Positions 1 through 5,119 are shown, numbered from the stretch's first letter. The stretch: DNA of 5,401 nucleotides from Methanosarcinales archaeon (GCA_003661105.1 QMVM01000151.1:1-5401); one strand, 5' to 3'. Notes: generated from the sequence alone by a model not told the origin. Numbers and translations: made by a program.

Positions 1-1199
1 ACGGTTCCGGGAACTCCGATCATCGAGAGGGCAGCTATCAAAAAGACAACCGTCGTGACAGGCATCTTCTTTCCGAGCCCCTGGAACTGGTATATGTTTC
101 TGATATCGGTCTTGTAGAATACCGCACCGGCGACAAGGAAGAGTGCACACTTCATGAATGCGTGGTTCATGATGTGTAAAAGCCCGCCCGTAATCCCGAT
201 CACGTTCACAAGACCAAAACCTAATAGGATGTAGCCAATCTGGCTGATGCTTGAGTATGCAAGCATCCGCTTGATGTCGCTCTGCGCTATTGCAAAGACC
301 GATCCCATGATAATCGCAAGTGCTGCAGCCCATGTGAGGATCTCGGTCATGTTCACATCGATCACAAAATCGGGTGTGAAGACAGAGAACATGAACCGGA
401 CCATCGCGTAGACGCCGACCTTGGTCATCAGTCCTGCGATGAGCGCGCTTGCTGTCGATGGTGCATGAGTGTACGCATCAGGCAGCCACGCATGGAGCGG
501 GAAGAGACCAACCTTGATACTGAAACCCGCCATGAAGAATGCGAGTGCGGCAAGAACGACTCTGTTCGTATAGAGGTCTGGCAGGAGATTGTGCATGTCA
601 GCCATGTTCAGCGTGCCTGTGACTGCATAGAGGTAGCCGATCCCGAGCAGGATGAACGATGCTGCGACGGTTCCCATGATCAGGTAGTTGAAGCTTGCGA
701 CAACGCCGTCCCCGCGGTCACCCATAGCAATGAGCGCGTAAGCGGTGAGTGACGAGATCTCAAGGAAGACATAGAAGTTGAAGATATCGCCAGTGATCGT
801 CATCCCCATGAGTCCGGTGATCAGGAGCAGGAATACGGAGTAGAACTGAGTCGTCTTGCCTGGAATTTCCTTTTTAACGCTTTCTTTCGAGTATATTGAT
901 ACCATGAACCCGATGAATGCAATTATCAGGCATACAAAGCCGTTTAAGAGGTCTATCACGTATTCGATACCGAACGGCGGGTTCCAGCCACCGAGTTTGT
1001 AGTGGATTGTGCCAGTGGTGATCACGGTTGCGAGATTACTCAATGTTATCAAGAGGATCACAAACGTTGCAAGCATCACCCAGTACCACGGGAGTCTGCG
1101 ATCGATCCATCCGACGATCGGTGTCAGGAAGCCCGCAATCAGCGGGATTACGACTGCGAGTACGGGCAGGTGGGGTGCGATGAGGTCAAATCCGGTCAT
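1..1199 (-). CDS. mrpD: Mrp antiporter subunit D (MrpD/MbhH), 3' end outside window
   Basis: Large membrane subunit of an Mrp-type Na+(or cation)/H+ antiporter, homologous to the NuoL/M/N ion-pumping subunits of complex I. My translation of the minus strand from the ATG at 1199 stays open for 399 codons to the left edge; the usual family length is about 490-500, so roughly 100 residues are missing. Many hydrophobic segments are visible. Hallmarks: FNFYVFLE with the TM5-type Glu at 147; GFSIKVGLFPLHAWLPDAY with Lys229; ALIAGLMTKVG with Lys260; SDIKRMLAYSSISQIGY near 307-323; and MNHAFMKCALF with His346 and Lys350. These are the proton-path residues of the family, so the channel looks intact. 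The start overlaps the end of mrpC as ATGA, and GGAGG (1210-1214) lies 10 nt upstream, so the start is well supported. It is the last visible gene of the operon. MrpA-type or complex I-like paralogues share these motifs, but the length and position favour MrpD. Confidence 0.93.
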   Translation of the reverse strand, partial: MTGFDLIAPHLPVLAVVIPLIAGFLTPIVGWIDRRLPWYWVMLATFVILLITLSNLATVITTGTIHYKLGGWNPPFGIEYVIDLLNGFVCLIIAFIGFMVSIYSKESVKKEIPGKTTQFYSVFLLLITGLMGMTITGDIFNFYVFLEISSLTAYALIAMGDRGDGVVASFNYLIMGTVAASFILLGIGYLYAVTGTLNMADMHNLLPDLYTNRVVLAALAFFMAGFSIKVGLFPLHAWLPDAYTHAPSTASALIAGLMTKVGVYAMVRFMFSVFTPDFVIDVNMTEILTWAAALAIIMGSVFAIAQSDIKRMLAYSSISQIGYILLGFGLVNVIGITGGLLHIMNHAFMKCALFLVAGAVFYKTDIRNIYQFQGLGKKMPVTTVVFLIAALSMIGVPGT

Positions 1200-1645
1200 T
1201 GATCACCCACCTCCGCTACACCTTTCTGCCTTGCATACTCAGAAAACTCGGGCTGCAAACTCTTTCTTGCCGCAAGAATCACATCCTCATCGAGTGACCC
1301 GTACTCATTGTAGATTCTGATGATGAGTGCCAGTGCCACGGCGGTGGTACTGACCGAGACCACGATCGCTGTTAGTATCAGCACATGCGGAACCGGATTC
1401 GTGTAGATCACATCAGCCGCATGTTCTACGTGTTCGCCGCCATGCGGAAGAATCGGGGCGGTGCCACCTGTGATGTCTGCAAGCGAGACATAGAAGAGAA
1501 AGATCGCAGTCTGGAAGATGTTTGCTCCGATGACCTTCTTGATCAGGTTCTTCTTTGCGATCATCGCATAGAACCCGATCATCATCAGCGTCACATATAT
1601 CCAGTAATTGTACTCGGCATAGACGATATCAAGAGTTCCGGTCAC
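1196..1645 (-). CDS. mrpC: Mrp antiporter subunit C (MrpC/MbhG, NuoK-like)
   Basis: Small NuoK-like membrane subunit of the antiporter, 149 residues. Three hydrophobic segments can be seen at about 13-30, 37-57 and 88-110. The family signature is in the third: NPVPHVLILTAIVVSVSTTA (83-102), followed by LALIIRIY, close to the usual DPLPQALVLTAIVI...A...RIY pattern. A His/Glu-rich loop (68-75) separates the second and third helices. The C-terminal tail after residue 113 is hydrophilic and somewhat longer than in typical MrpC (about 110-125 residues). The start is a GTG at 1645 that overlaps the mrpB stop as GTGA, with a G-rich Shine-Dalgarno inside the end of mrpB; no better in-frame ATG was seen. 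The stop overlaps the mrpD start by 4 bases. This implies translational coupling on both sides. Confidence 0.92.
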   Translation of the reverse strand: MTGTLDIVYAEYNYWIYVTLMMIGFYAMIAKKNLIKKVIGANIFQTAIFLFYVSLADITGGTAPILPHGGEHVEHAADVIYTNPVPHVLILTAIVVSVSTTAVALALIIRIYNEYGSLDEDVILAARKSLQPEFSEYARQKGVAEVGDQ

Positions 1646-2115
1646 ACATCCACCCCCTCGTAATCGGGCAGTTCACCCTCTTCTGACTCAGGTGGTGAAA
1701 CATCGAAGAATAGCGAGATCATGACCGCTGCTACTGTGGTGCCAATCCCGAGCTCCACCAGATCGATCAGGTATTTGGAAACCAAAGCCGGATTATCCGG
1801 GATGAGCGGAACTGATCCATACTGGAGAAACATCCCGCCAAAGAGGATGCATAAGAGTCCTGTTCCTGCATAAATGGTTAATCCCGTACTTGCAAGGATT
1901 TTATCAAGAGCATCCGACATCTTCTTCTTTCCTTCGGCGATGCCGTAGATCATCGCGTAGAGTATGATTGCCGCCCCGAAGATCACTCCGCCCTGAAAAC
2001 CACCTCCAGGTCCGCCTGCTCCGTGTATGATCACATAGAGCGCGAAGAGTTCGATGAACGGGACCATGATCCGCACAACTGTTCTGATGATTACGCTCTC
2101 CTGAATTCTGCTCAT
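1642..2115 (-). CDS. mrpB: Mrp antiporter subunit B (MrpB/MnhB, MbhF-like)
   Basis: Membrane subunit with the MnhB domain, 157 residues. The diagnostic motif HGAGGPGGGFQGG occupies residues 31-43, directly after a first hydrophobic segment (about 12-30) and before a second (44-60). Two more hydrophobic segments follow at about 78-97 and 116-136, giving the usual four-helix layout. The tail is acidic (PPESEEGELPDYEG). In Mrp complexes MrpB packs against the MrpA C-terminal region and the small subunits in the cation-handling half. The ATG at 2115 overlaps the stop of the upstream MbhE-like gene as ATGA, and GGAGG lies 8 nt before it (2124-2128). Identity is secure from the glycine-rich motif. 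Only the choice between the labels mrpB and mbhF, which are equivalent, stays open because the rest of the cluster is not visible. Confidence 0.94.
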   Translation of the reverse strand: MSRIQESVIIRTVVRIMVPFIELFALYVIIHGAGGPGGGFQGGVIFGAAIILYAMIYGIAEGKKKMSDALDKILASTGLTIYAGTGLLCILFGGMFLQYGSVPLIPDNPALVSKYLIDLVELGIGTTVAAVMISLFFDVSPPESEEGELPDYEGVDV

Positions 2116-2387
2116 GTTTCACGCCTCCGGAGTAGTAGCATGACTGCCATTCCCGCGGTGAAGATCACCGTCGTCTCTCCGAGTGTATCGTAGCCTCTGT
2201 AATTGGCAAGGAGCGCGGTGACGATGTTGGATACGCCAGACTCCGACTCAGAGTTCTCGATGAAGTACTGTGTCATCCTGTGCTGGTACATATCTGTGTT
2301 CGAGTCCCCAAACGGTGGCAGATCCTGCCCGGCATAGATCAGCATCACGCCTGTAATCACGACCACGAGAAGTGCAAGTGTCTTCAA
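2112..2387 (-). CDS. mbhE: MbhE-like antiporter subunit (split MrpA C-terminal segment)
   Basis: Small membrane protein of 91 residues corresponding to MbhE of archaeal membrane-bound hydrogenase clusters and to the extreme C-terminal part of bacterial MrpA. An N-terminal hydrophobic helix (3-19) is followed by QDLPPFGD (21-28) and a polar stretch. Then comes the family signature NIVTALLANYRGYDTLGE (54-71), matching the usual N-I-V-T-x-I-L-x-x-Y-R-G-x-D-T-L-G-E pattern, and a closing helix (72-87) ending in RRRE. The start is TTG at 2387, overlapping the previous stop as TTGA. An in-frame TGA lies two codons upstream, so the gene cannot begin earlier, and a GGAGGAG Shine-Dalgarno sits just upstream. 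The stop overlaps the mrpB start as ATGA. In bacterial Mrp operons this segment is usually fused within MrpA; here it is a free subunit. Confidence 0.85.
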   Translation of the reverse strand: MKTLALLVVVITGVMLIYAGQDLPPFGDSNTDMYQHRMTQYFIENSESESGVSNIVTALLANYRGYDTLGETTVIFTAGMAVMLLLRRRET

Positions 2388-2629
2388 TCTTCACTCCTCC
2401 CTTCGGTTCTTGCAAGCGTTGCGATGAATAGAACTGTAGTTATCCCCGCGCCAACAGCAGCTTCTGTGAATCCGACATCGACCGAGTGCATCTCGACCCA
2501 GACGACTGCCATTATCAGGCTGTAGGCTGATAGGATGATAATCGCTGAGAGAAGGTCTTTTATCGAGATTGCGGCGATTGCGCAGACCACAAGGAAGAAT
2601 AGCATCGTTATATCAAGTATCCAGATCAT
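2384..2629 (-). CDS. mbhD: DUF4040 subunit (MbhD-like, split MrpA C-terminal segment)
   Basis: Hydrophobic protein of 81 residues with three predicted membrane helices (about 4-21, 23-44 and 53-70). The third follows and includes the diagnostic VDVGFTEAAVGAGITT (50-65), close to the DUF4040/MbhD pattern D-V-A-x-T-E-A-A-V-G-A-G-x-T-T, retaining Asp51 and Glu56. The same domain forms the MrpA C-terminal region in bacterial Mrp and contributes charged residues to the cation path. The ATG at 2629 lies inside the 3' end of mrpG (17-base overlap), with GGAGG (2639-2643) 9 nt upstream. The stop overlaps the TTG of the MbhE-like gene by 4 bases. The charged last residues (RTEGRSED) suggest a cytoplasmic end. 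Function as an antiporter subunit is inferred from the family and operon; the symbol follows the mbh naming. Confidence 0.87.
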   Translation of the reverse strand: MIWILDITMLFFLVVCAIAAISIKDLLSAIIILSAYSLIMAVVWVEMHSVDVGFTEAAVGAGITTVLFIATLARTEGRSED

Positions 2630-3002
2630 CGTTCTTCACCTCCGTCTTGATCGACTCTGTCTTGACCGTCACCCATTCCACCTCGTCATCAAGTTTCCTC
2701 CAGGGCTCGAGCCCGACATCATACGCGGCTTTCGCGATTGCGTGAGTCGAGGTCGGGTTCGCAAACAGGATGAAAATAATGAGAAACAGTATCTTCACGC
2801 TGACGAATGTCGCGCCCCCGTAGACGATCAGCGCAACGAGCATCAACCCCTCGCCGAGCGTGTCGCACTTGCCTGTTGCGTGCATCCGTGAGTAAAAATC
2901 AGGGAACCGCACGAACCCGATCGTTCCCGCGAGCATAAAGAATGCTCCAGTCAACAGGAGCACGACCGTGAGTATATTTGTTATCGTTGTTGTATCAGAC
3001 AT
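2613..3002 (-). CDS. mrpG: Mrp antiporter subunit G (MrpG/MbhC)
   Basis: Membrane subunit of 129 residues in the PhaG/MnhG family. The N-terminal helix (10-29) leads into the hallmark GFVRFPDFYSRMHA (29-42), then K-C-D-T-L-G (45-50), two further hydrophobic stretches (about 52-67 and 68-82) and the family's closing STHAIAKAA (85-93). A polar, charged tail of about 35 residues follows, which is longer than the minimal family domain. The ATG at 3002 is preceded by AGAGGTGG at a good distance. It starts 16 bp after the mrpF stop, the widest gap between two mrp genes in the operon, and its 3' end overlaps the DUF4040 gene by 17 bases. MrpG is one of the three small subunits (E, F, G) that form one end of the complex; its own role in transport is not established by the sequence. 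Confidence 0.93.
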   Translation of the reverse strand: MSDTTTITNILTVVLLLTGAFFMLAGTIGFVRFPDFYSRMHATGKCDTLGEGLMLVALIVYGGATFVSVKILFLIIFILFANPTSTHAIAKAAYDVGLEPWRKLDDEVEWVTVKTESIKTEVKNDDLDT

Positions 3003-3018
3003 CGTTTTCCACCTCTTT

Positions 3019-3291
3019 TTAGTACCTCGTCGCTGCTATCGTCATAATAAAGTTAAGAATCGCATACACAAGCGCGATATCGAAGAAATCAGGTCGTTCG
3101 TAGATGAACCCGATAAGAACCAGTAGCACGATCGTCTTCGTCCCGATCACACTCACTGCGATGATCCGGTTGAAGATTCCGGGTCCCTCGATGCCGCGGT
3201 AGAGCGATACAAAACTTGCGATGACTATCAGGATTGCCATCGCCAGAAAGACATTCACCATTTCGATCCCAAAGAGTGATGCACCTGTCAT
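3019..3291 (-). CDS. mrpF: Mrp antiporter subunit F (MrpF/MbhB)
   Basis: Three-helix membrane protein of 90 residues, the usual size for MrpF/PhaF. Hydrophobic segments are at about 12-30, 43-62 and 69-87. The segment RGIEGPGIFNRIIAVS (32-47) corresponds to the family's R-G-P-x-x-x-D-R-x-x-A-x-D motif, and DIALVYAILNF (71-81) is the second conserved block. Two aspartates usual in the first block are replaced here, by Asn41 and Ser47, while Arg42 and Asp71 remain; this is described as a finding. The ATG at 3291 lies 3 bp after the mrpE stop, and GGAGG (3300-3304) is 8 nt before it, inside the 3' end of mrpE. In related systems MrpF acts with E and G and the MrpA C-terminal domain in the cation-transport half. 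The function is inferred from family and operon. Confidence 0.92.
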   Translation of the reverse strand: MTGASLFGIEMVNVFLAMAILIVIASFVSLYRGIEGPGIFNRIIAVSVIGTKTIVLLVLIGFIYERPDFFDIALVYAILNFIMTIAATRY

Positions 3292-3294
3292 ATA

Positions 3295-3777
3295 TCAATC
3301 CTCCATGAAGACATGAGCAATCCTGCGCTCCATCGCGCCCTCCAGGAGGTCGTCGGCAGGCTCCTTTGCTATCGCGTGGACATAGAAGACGTCGTCCACG
3401 ATGTCGATTGTGACCGTGCCCGGTGTGAGCGTTATTGAGTTTGCAAGCGCGGTGCGCGCCACATCGCTCTTGAGCATCGTCTTAAACGTGACTACCAGTG
3501 GGTCGATAGGCATCCCGGGCGAGAGCGCCCGTTTTGCGACATCGATGTTTGCAAGCACGATCTGGTAGATGAGCCACGGGAGATAAGCGATGAACCGCAC
3601 GATCTTTGTCAGGGTGTGGTTTCCTGCGCCTGTGAATAGAAGATCGTGGGATGCGTAAGCCACGATTGCGGAACACGCGATTCCCGCGCCCACATGGAAC
3701 GCGTCGAAGTGCGCCGAGAGCAGTAGCCAGAAGGCGAACACGATGATGTACGTTGCTATGAAATGTTTTATGTTCAT
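3295..3777 (-). CDS. mrpE: Mrp antiporter subunit E (MrpE/MbhA)
   Basis: First full-length gene of the antiporter operon, 160 residues, the typical length for MrpE/MnhE. It has membrane segments at about 5-22, 27-47 and 58-77 and a C-terminal cytoplasmic domain. Signatures: ANIDVAKRAL (76-85), the block P-L-V-V-T-F-K-T-x-L-K-S-D (93-105), and NSITLTPGTVTIDI (113-126), which is diagnostic for the family. The ATG at 3777 is preceded by GGTGATCC (3781-3788), which matches the archaeal anti-Shine-Dalgarno sequence beyond the GGAGG core. An in-frame TGA (3784-3786) three codons upstream rules out a longer protein unless that stop is read through. A short reading frame precedes it in the same frame (3784-3828). 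MrpE packs with F and G at one end of the complex. Confidence 0.94.
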   Translation of the reverse strand: MNIKHFIATYIIVFAFWLLLSAHFDAFHVGAGIACSAIVAYASHDLLFTGAGNHTLTKIVRFIAYLPWLIYQIVLANIDVAKRALSPGMPIDPLVVTFKTMLKSDVARTALANSITLTPGTVTIDIVDDVFYVHAIAKEPADDLLEGAMERRIAHVFMED

Positions 3778-3780
3778 GTT

Positions 3781-3788
3781 GGATCACC
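3781..3788 (-). promoter_or_regulatory. ribosome binding site of mrpE (GGTGATCC)
   Basis: GGTGATCC is complementary to the conserved 16S 3' end outside the CCUCC core. It lies 3 nt before the mrpE ATG, so its leading GG is 9 nt from the start codon, normal geometry. It contains the TGA stop of the upstream 14-codon frame, so ribosomes ending the leader would sit on the mrpE initiation site. A related GGTGATC-type extension also follows GGAGG before mrpD (1200-1214). Confidence 0.5.
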
Positions 3789-3828
3789 CGATGTCGGTAT
3801 CGTTTGGCACGGTGTTTGTGCAGTTCAT
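3784..3828 (-). CDS. possible 14-codon leader ORF before mrpE
   Basis: A reading frame from the ATG at 3828 encodes MNCTNTVPNDTDIG and ends in TGA at 3784-3786. It has its own good Shine-Dalgarno: GGAG (3834-3837) with a 5-nt spacer, inside GGTGGAG. It lies in the same frame as mrpE, with only two sense codons between its stop and the mrpE ATG, and its stop is part of the GGTGATCC site proposed for mrpE. The peptide is rich in Thr and Asn and has no membrane helix. Likely meanings are a translated leader coupled to mrpE, or chance. A selenocysteine reading or a decayed N-terminal extension is less likely because MrpE already begins normally at 3777. Nothing shows that the peptide itself has a function. 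Confidence 0.35.
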   Translation of the reverse strand: MNCTNTVPNDTDIG

Positions 3829-3857
3829 TCTCTCTCCACCACTACGAATGCACATTG

Positions 3858-3866
3858 ATATATATT
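3858..3866 (-). promoter_or_regulatory. TATA-like box of the mrp operon
   Basis: On the minus strand AATATATAT is the only strong TATA-like element between mrpE and the divergent gene that points toward mrpE. Archaeal transcription usually starts about 25 nt downstream, which predicts a start near 3835-3840, just before the leader reading frame at 3828. That would leave a very short 5' leader containing the GGAG. An 8-bp palindrome GCATATGC (3886-3893) lies about 20 bp upstream of the box and could be a regulator site. The start point is inferred. Confidence 0.55.
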
Positions 3867-3925
3867 CTGTTGGCACTTAAATTGAGCATATGCACACTGA
3901 TACTGGAGAAGTGGGATGTCGCGCC

Positions 3926-4006
3926 ACGATAGTGTACTAAACCCCAACTTTGAGACACTGAGTGGGATTTAAGAAGCTTTTGATACCCACTATCGTCAAA
4001 GAGGGG
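3926..4006. repeat. two alternative inverted-repeat structures in the intergenic region
   Basis: Fold A nests two stems. CCCC and CTTTGA (3942-3945 and 3948-3953) pair with TCAAAG and GGGG (3996-4001 and 4003-4006) across a small internal loop, and AGTGGG (3961-3966) pairs with CCCACT (3986-3991) inside it. Fold B pairs ACGATAGTG (3926-3934) perfectly with CACTATCGT (3988-3996). The two folds share 3988-3996 and exclude each other. The region lies upstream of both flanking promoters, so it may be an RNA gene, a regulator-binding region or chance. No tRNA, known riboswitch or C/D-box pattern was recognised. Confidence 0.4.
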
Positions 4007-4029
4007 AACCCAAAGCTTTAATAAGTCTA

Positions 4030-4129
4030 AACATCCACGAAGATGTTGATATGCCGCTCCCGTCTGATGCTCATGGCGGCAGTGGTCACGTCCGCACACC
4101 ACCACCATATCGTAAGATGATCATGCGGA
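4030..4129. repeat. series of three short inverted repeats
   Basis: Three non-overlapping perfect 6-bp inverted repeats follow one another. They are AACATC/GATGTT (4030-4035 and 4042-4047, 6-nt loop), TGCCGC/GCGGCA (4052-4057 and 4076-4081) and TCCGCA/TGCGGA (4091-4096 and 4124-4129, enclosing the palindrome ATGATCAT at 4117-4124). A weak TATA-like CTTTAATAAG (4016-4025) precedes the series and would place a transcript start near 4045-4050. The series could be a structured 5' leader of the gene at 4174 or a small RNA. Single 6-bp repeats are expected by chance; the clustering is what is notable. Confidence 0.3.
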
Positions 4130-4133
4130 AGAG

Positions 4134-4148
4134 TGCTACGACGTAGCA
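4134..4148. promoter_or_regulatory. 15-bp dyad abutting the rightward TATA box, candidate operator
   Basis: TGCTACG and CGTAGCA form a perfect 7-bp inverted repeat around a single central A at 4141. Its right end touches the TATA-like box at 4149, where the BRE and TFB contacts would lie. A symmetric site in this place is typical of a regulator that controls access of TBP/TFB. With a 1-nt spacer it cannot form a normal RNA hairpin using the whole stem, which favours DNA recognition by a dimer. The regulator is not identified. Confidence 0.45.
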
Positions 4149-4158
4149 AAATTTATAT
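4149..4158 (+). promoter_or_regulatory. TATA-like box before the unknown rightward gene
   Basis: AATTTATATA is a close match to the archaeal TATA consensus. Usual spacing predicts a transcript start around 4176-4183. That start would lie after the ATG at 4174 and close to the in-frame ATG at 4183, implying a nearly leaderless mRNA. This conflicts with the Shine-Dalgarno at 4161-4165; see the findings. Confidence 0.5.
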
Positions 4159-4160
4159 AT

Positions 4161-4165
4161 GGAGG
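4161..4165 (+). promoter_or_regulatory. Shine-Dalgarno site favouring the start at 4174
   Basis: GGAGG lies 8 nt before the ATG at 4174. It falls inside the longer frame that would begin at the ATG at 4159, where it would be codon 2-3 sequence and useless. It is therefore the main argument for 4174 as the start. Confidence 0.6.
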
Positions 4166-4173
4166 CATTAAAA

Positions 4174-4890
4174 ATGGCACAAATGAAGAAAGCATCAAAG
4201 AAAGATACACAACCCGAACGAGTTGCTATCCTCGAGGATCGGATCAGGGAGATCTATGCGGAGTACAGGCATCTCCTCCCTGCAGACTACAAATGGGAAG
4301 ATGAAAGCAGCCGCTGGACCGAATTGGTCTACTGCATATTCGCGGAACTTACACACCATTCGTACAGGGATGCGCGCAGACTGGCAAACAGTCTTGCAGA
4401 CTTAAACATGTTGGCTGTCGATGACCTGTCTGTAATACCGATAATGGACGATGGCATGGTCAATCCGGATAACTCGCGTGTGAAAACCATAACAGACATC
4501 CTCAAAGCGAATGCTGTTGCTGATGACGATATCAGAAAGTCGCTTTCGGCGATTTGCAAGGTAGCTCAGGCAATTTCCGAGAATTACGACGGTAAGATCC
4601 AGAAGTTCCTCAGGAAGTACGGTCATGAGATCGTCAACGAGTTTGACTCGCACGTCTCGTTTTCAGAGGTGAGTAAGGGCGCACAGTCCAGAATCCTTGT
4701 GAAATGGATTCAGAACACACTCTGTATGCCTCTTGCGTTCTCGAATATCTATACGGCCAGGTTCTGCGAGAGGAAGGGTGCTAGTTACTGGGAACTTGCA
4801 GAGGCGGCAGACAACCTCGGGATCAATGGTGCAATGCTTGATGACCTCTTAGAGGTATACATCGTTGACATAGAGGGGAAGAAGGTATAA
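4174..4890 (+). CDS. unknown soluble protein, possible degenerate HhH-GPD fold
   Basis: A 238-residue protein (243 if begun at 4159) with no signal peptide or membrane helix; I do not recognise a named family. The N-terminus is Lys-rich (MKKASKK). The rest is mainly helical in appearance. RWTELVYCIFAELTHHSY (47-64) followed by R-D-A-R-R-L-A-N-S-L resembles the first helices of endonuclease III (F-E-L-L-V-x-x-I-L-S-x-Q-T-T-D). ICKVAQAISENYDGKI (127-142) resembles its K-A-x-x-I-x-x-x-A-x-x-I-x-E-x-Y-G-G stretch, and VSKGAQSRI with PLAFSNIYTARF (186-197) sits where the G-V-G-R-K-T-A hairpin and V-D-T-H-V would be. The catalytic Asp would then be lost and there is no four-Cys iron-sulfur motif, so glycosylase activity is unlikely. 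This fold assignment is an eye-made analogy, not a search result. The gene diverges from mrp, has its own promoter and ends at a clear terminator, so it appears to be monocistronic. Confidence 0.8.
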   Translation: MAQMKKASKKDTQPERVAILEDRIREIYAEYRHLLPADYKWEDESSRWTELVYCIFAELTHHSYRDARRLANSLADLNMLAVDDLSVIPIMDDGMVNPDNSRVKTITDILKANAVADDDIRKSLSAICKVAQAISENYDGKIQKFLRKYGHEIVNEFDSHVSFSEVSKGAQSRILVKWIQNTLCMPLAFSNIYTARFCERKGASYWELAEAADNLGINGAMLDDLLEVYIVDIEGKKV

Positions 4891-4898
4891 TCATTGAT

Positions 4899-4940
4899 AG
4901 CAGGGGACCTGCATACGGTCCCACTGCTTCACTATTTTTT
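4899..4940 (+). terminator. hairpin plus T-tract after the unknown gene
   Basis: AGCAGGGGACC (4899-4909) pairs with GGTCCC and CTGCT (4917-4922 and 4924-4928), an 11-bp stem with one bulged A at 4923 and a 7-nt loop. Six T residues follow at 4935-4940. The hairpin begins 8 nt after the stop codon at 4888-4890. Archaeal termination depends mainly on the U-tract, with hairpins optional, so the T run is the functional signal and the hairpin supports it. Confidence 0.7.
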
Positions 4941-5069
4941 CCAGATCTTCCAAAGCGGAATCGAGTGCCTGGAGATGCCTGATCCAACGAGTTCGTCAGA
5001 AACGCGTGGGTTTGTGCTAAAATTGTGAATGATGACTTACTCGATTTTTTGTGAAAAATGACTACCTGT

Positions 5070-5119
5070 GAACATGTCCGCACGCCGCGTCAAATCCGCC
5101 GCGGTAACCGGACATGTTC
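5070..5119 (-). terminator. long inverted repeat downstream of the usp gene
   Basis: GAACATGTCCG (5070-5080) and CGGACATGTTC (5109-5119) are a perfect 11-bp inverted repeat. A second stem, CCGCG/CGCGG (5085-5089 and 5100-5104), sits inside it. On the minus strand it begins 6 nt after the TAG of the stress-protein gene and is followed by five T residues (5054-5058). A plus-strand run of six T lies at 5045-5050. It fits a terminator shared by two convergent genes, though the long GC-rich structure could also be a dispersed repeat. Confidence 0.5.

Noticed and set aside
465..752. plus-strand frame of 95 codons inside mrpD
   Set aside because: It is antisense to conserved MrpD motifs, and its Cys/His/Glu-rich, low-hydrophobicity composition is that of a shadow frame.
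3784..3786. TGA as a selenocysteine codon joining the leader to mrpE
   Set aside because: MrpE starts normally at 3777 with its own ribosome site, no archaeal SECIS-like element was recognised, and the extension matches no known MrpE N-terminus.
3842..4108. 88-codon minus-strand frame in the intergenic region
   Set aside because: It covers the inverted repeats and the mrp TATA box, has no recognisable motif or hydrophobic pattern, and its start ATG-GTG-GTG-GTG has no convincing Shine-Dalgarno.
5024..5032. ATGATGA resembling a C box of a C/D guide RNA
   Set aside because: No CTGA D box follows at a suitable distance and there is no terminal stem around it.
4823..5083. 86-codon minus-strand frame
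   Set aside because: It spans the terminator hairpins and the end of the opposite gene, has no family resemblance, and has no ribosome site that I can see.
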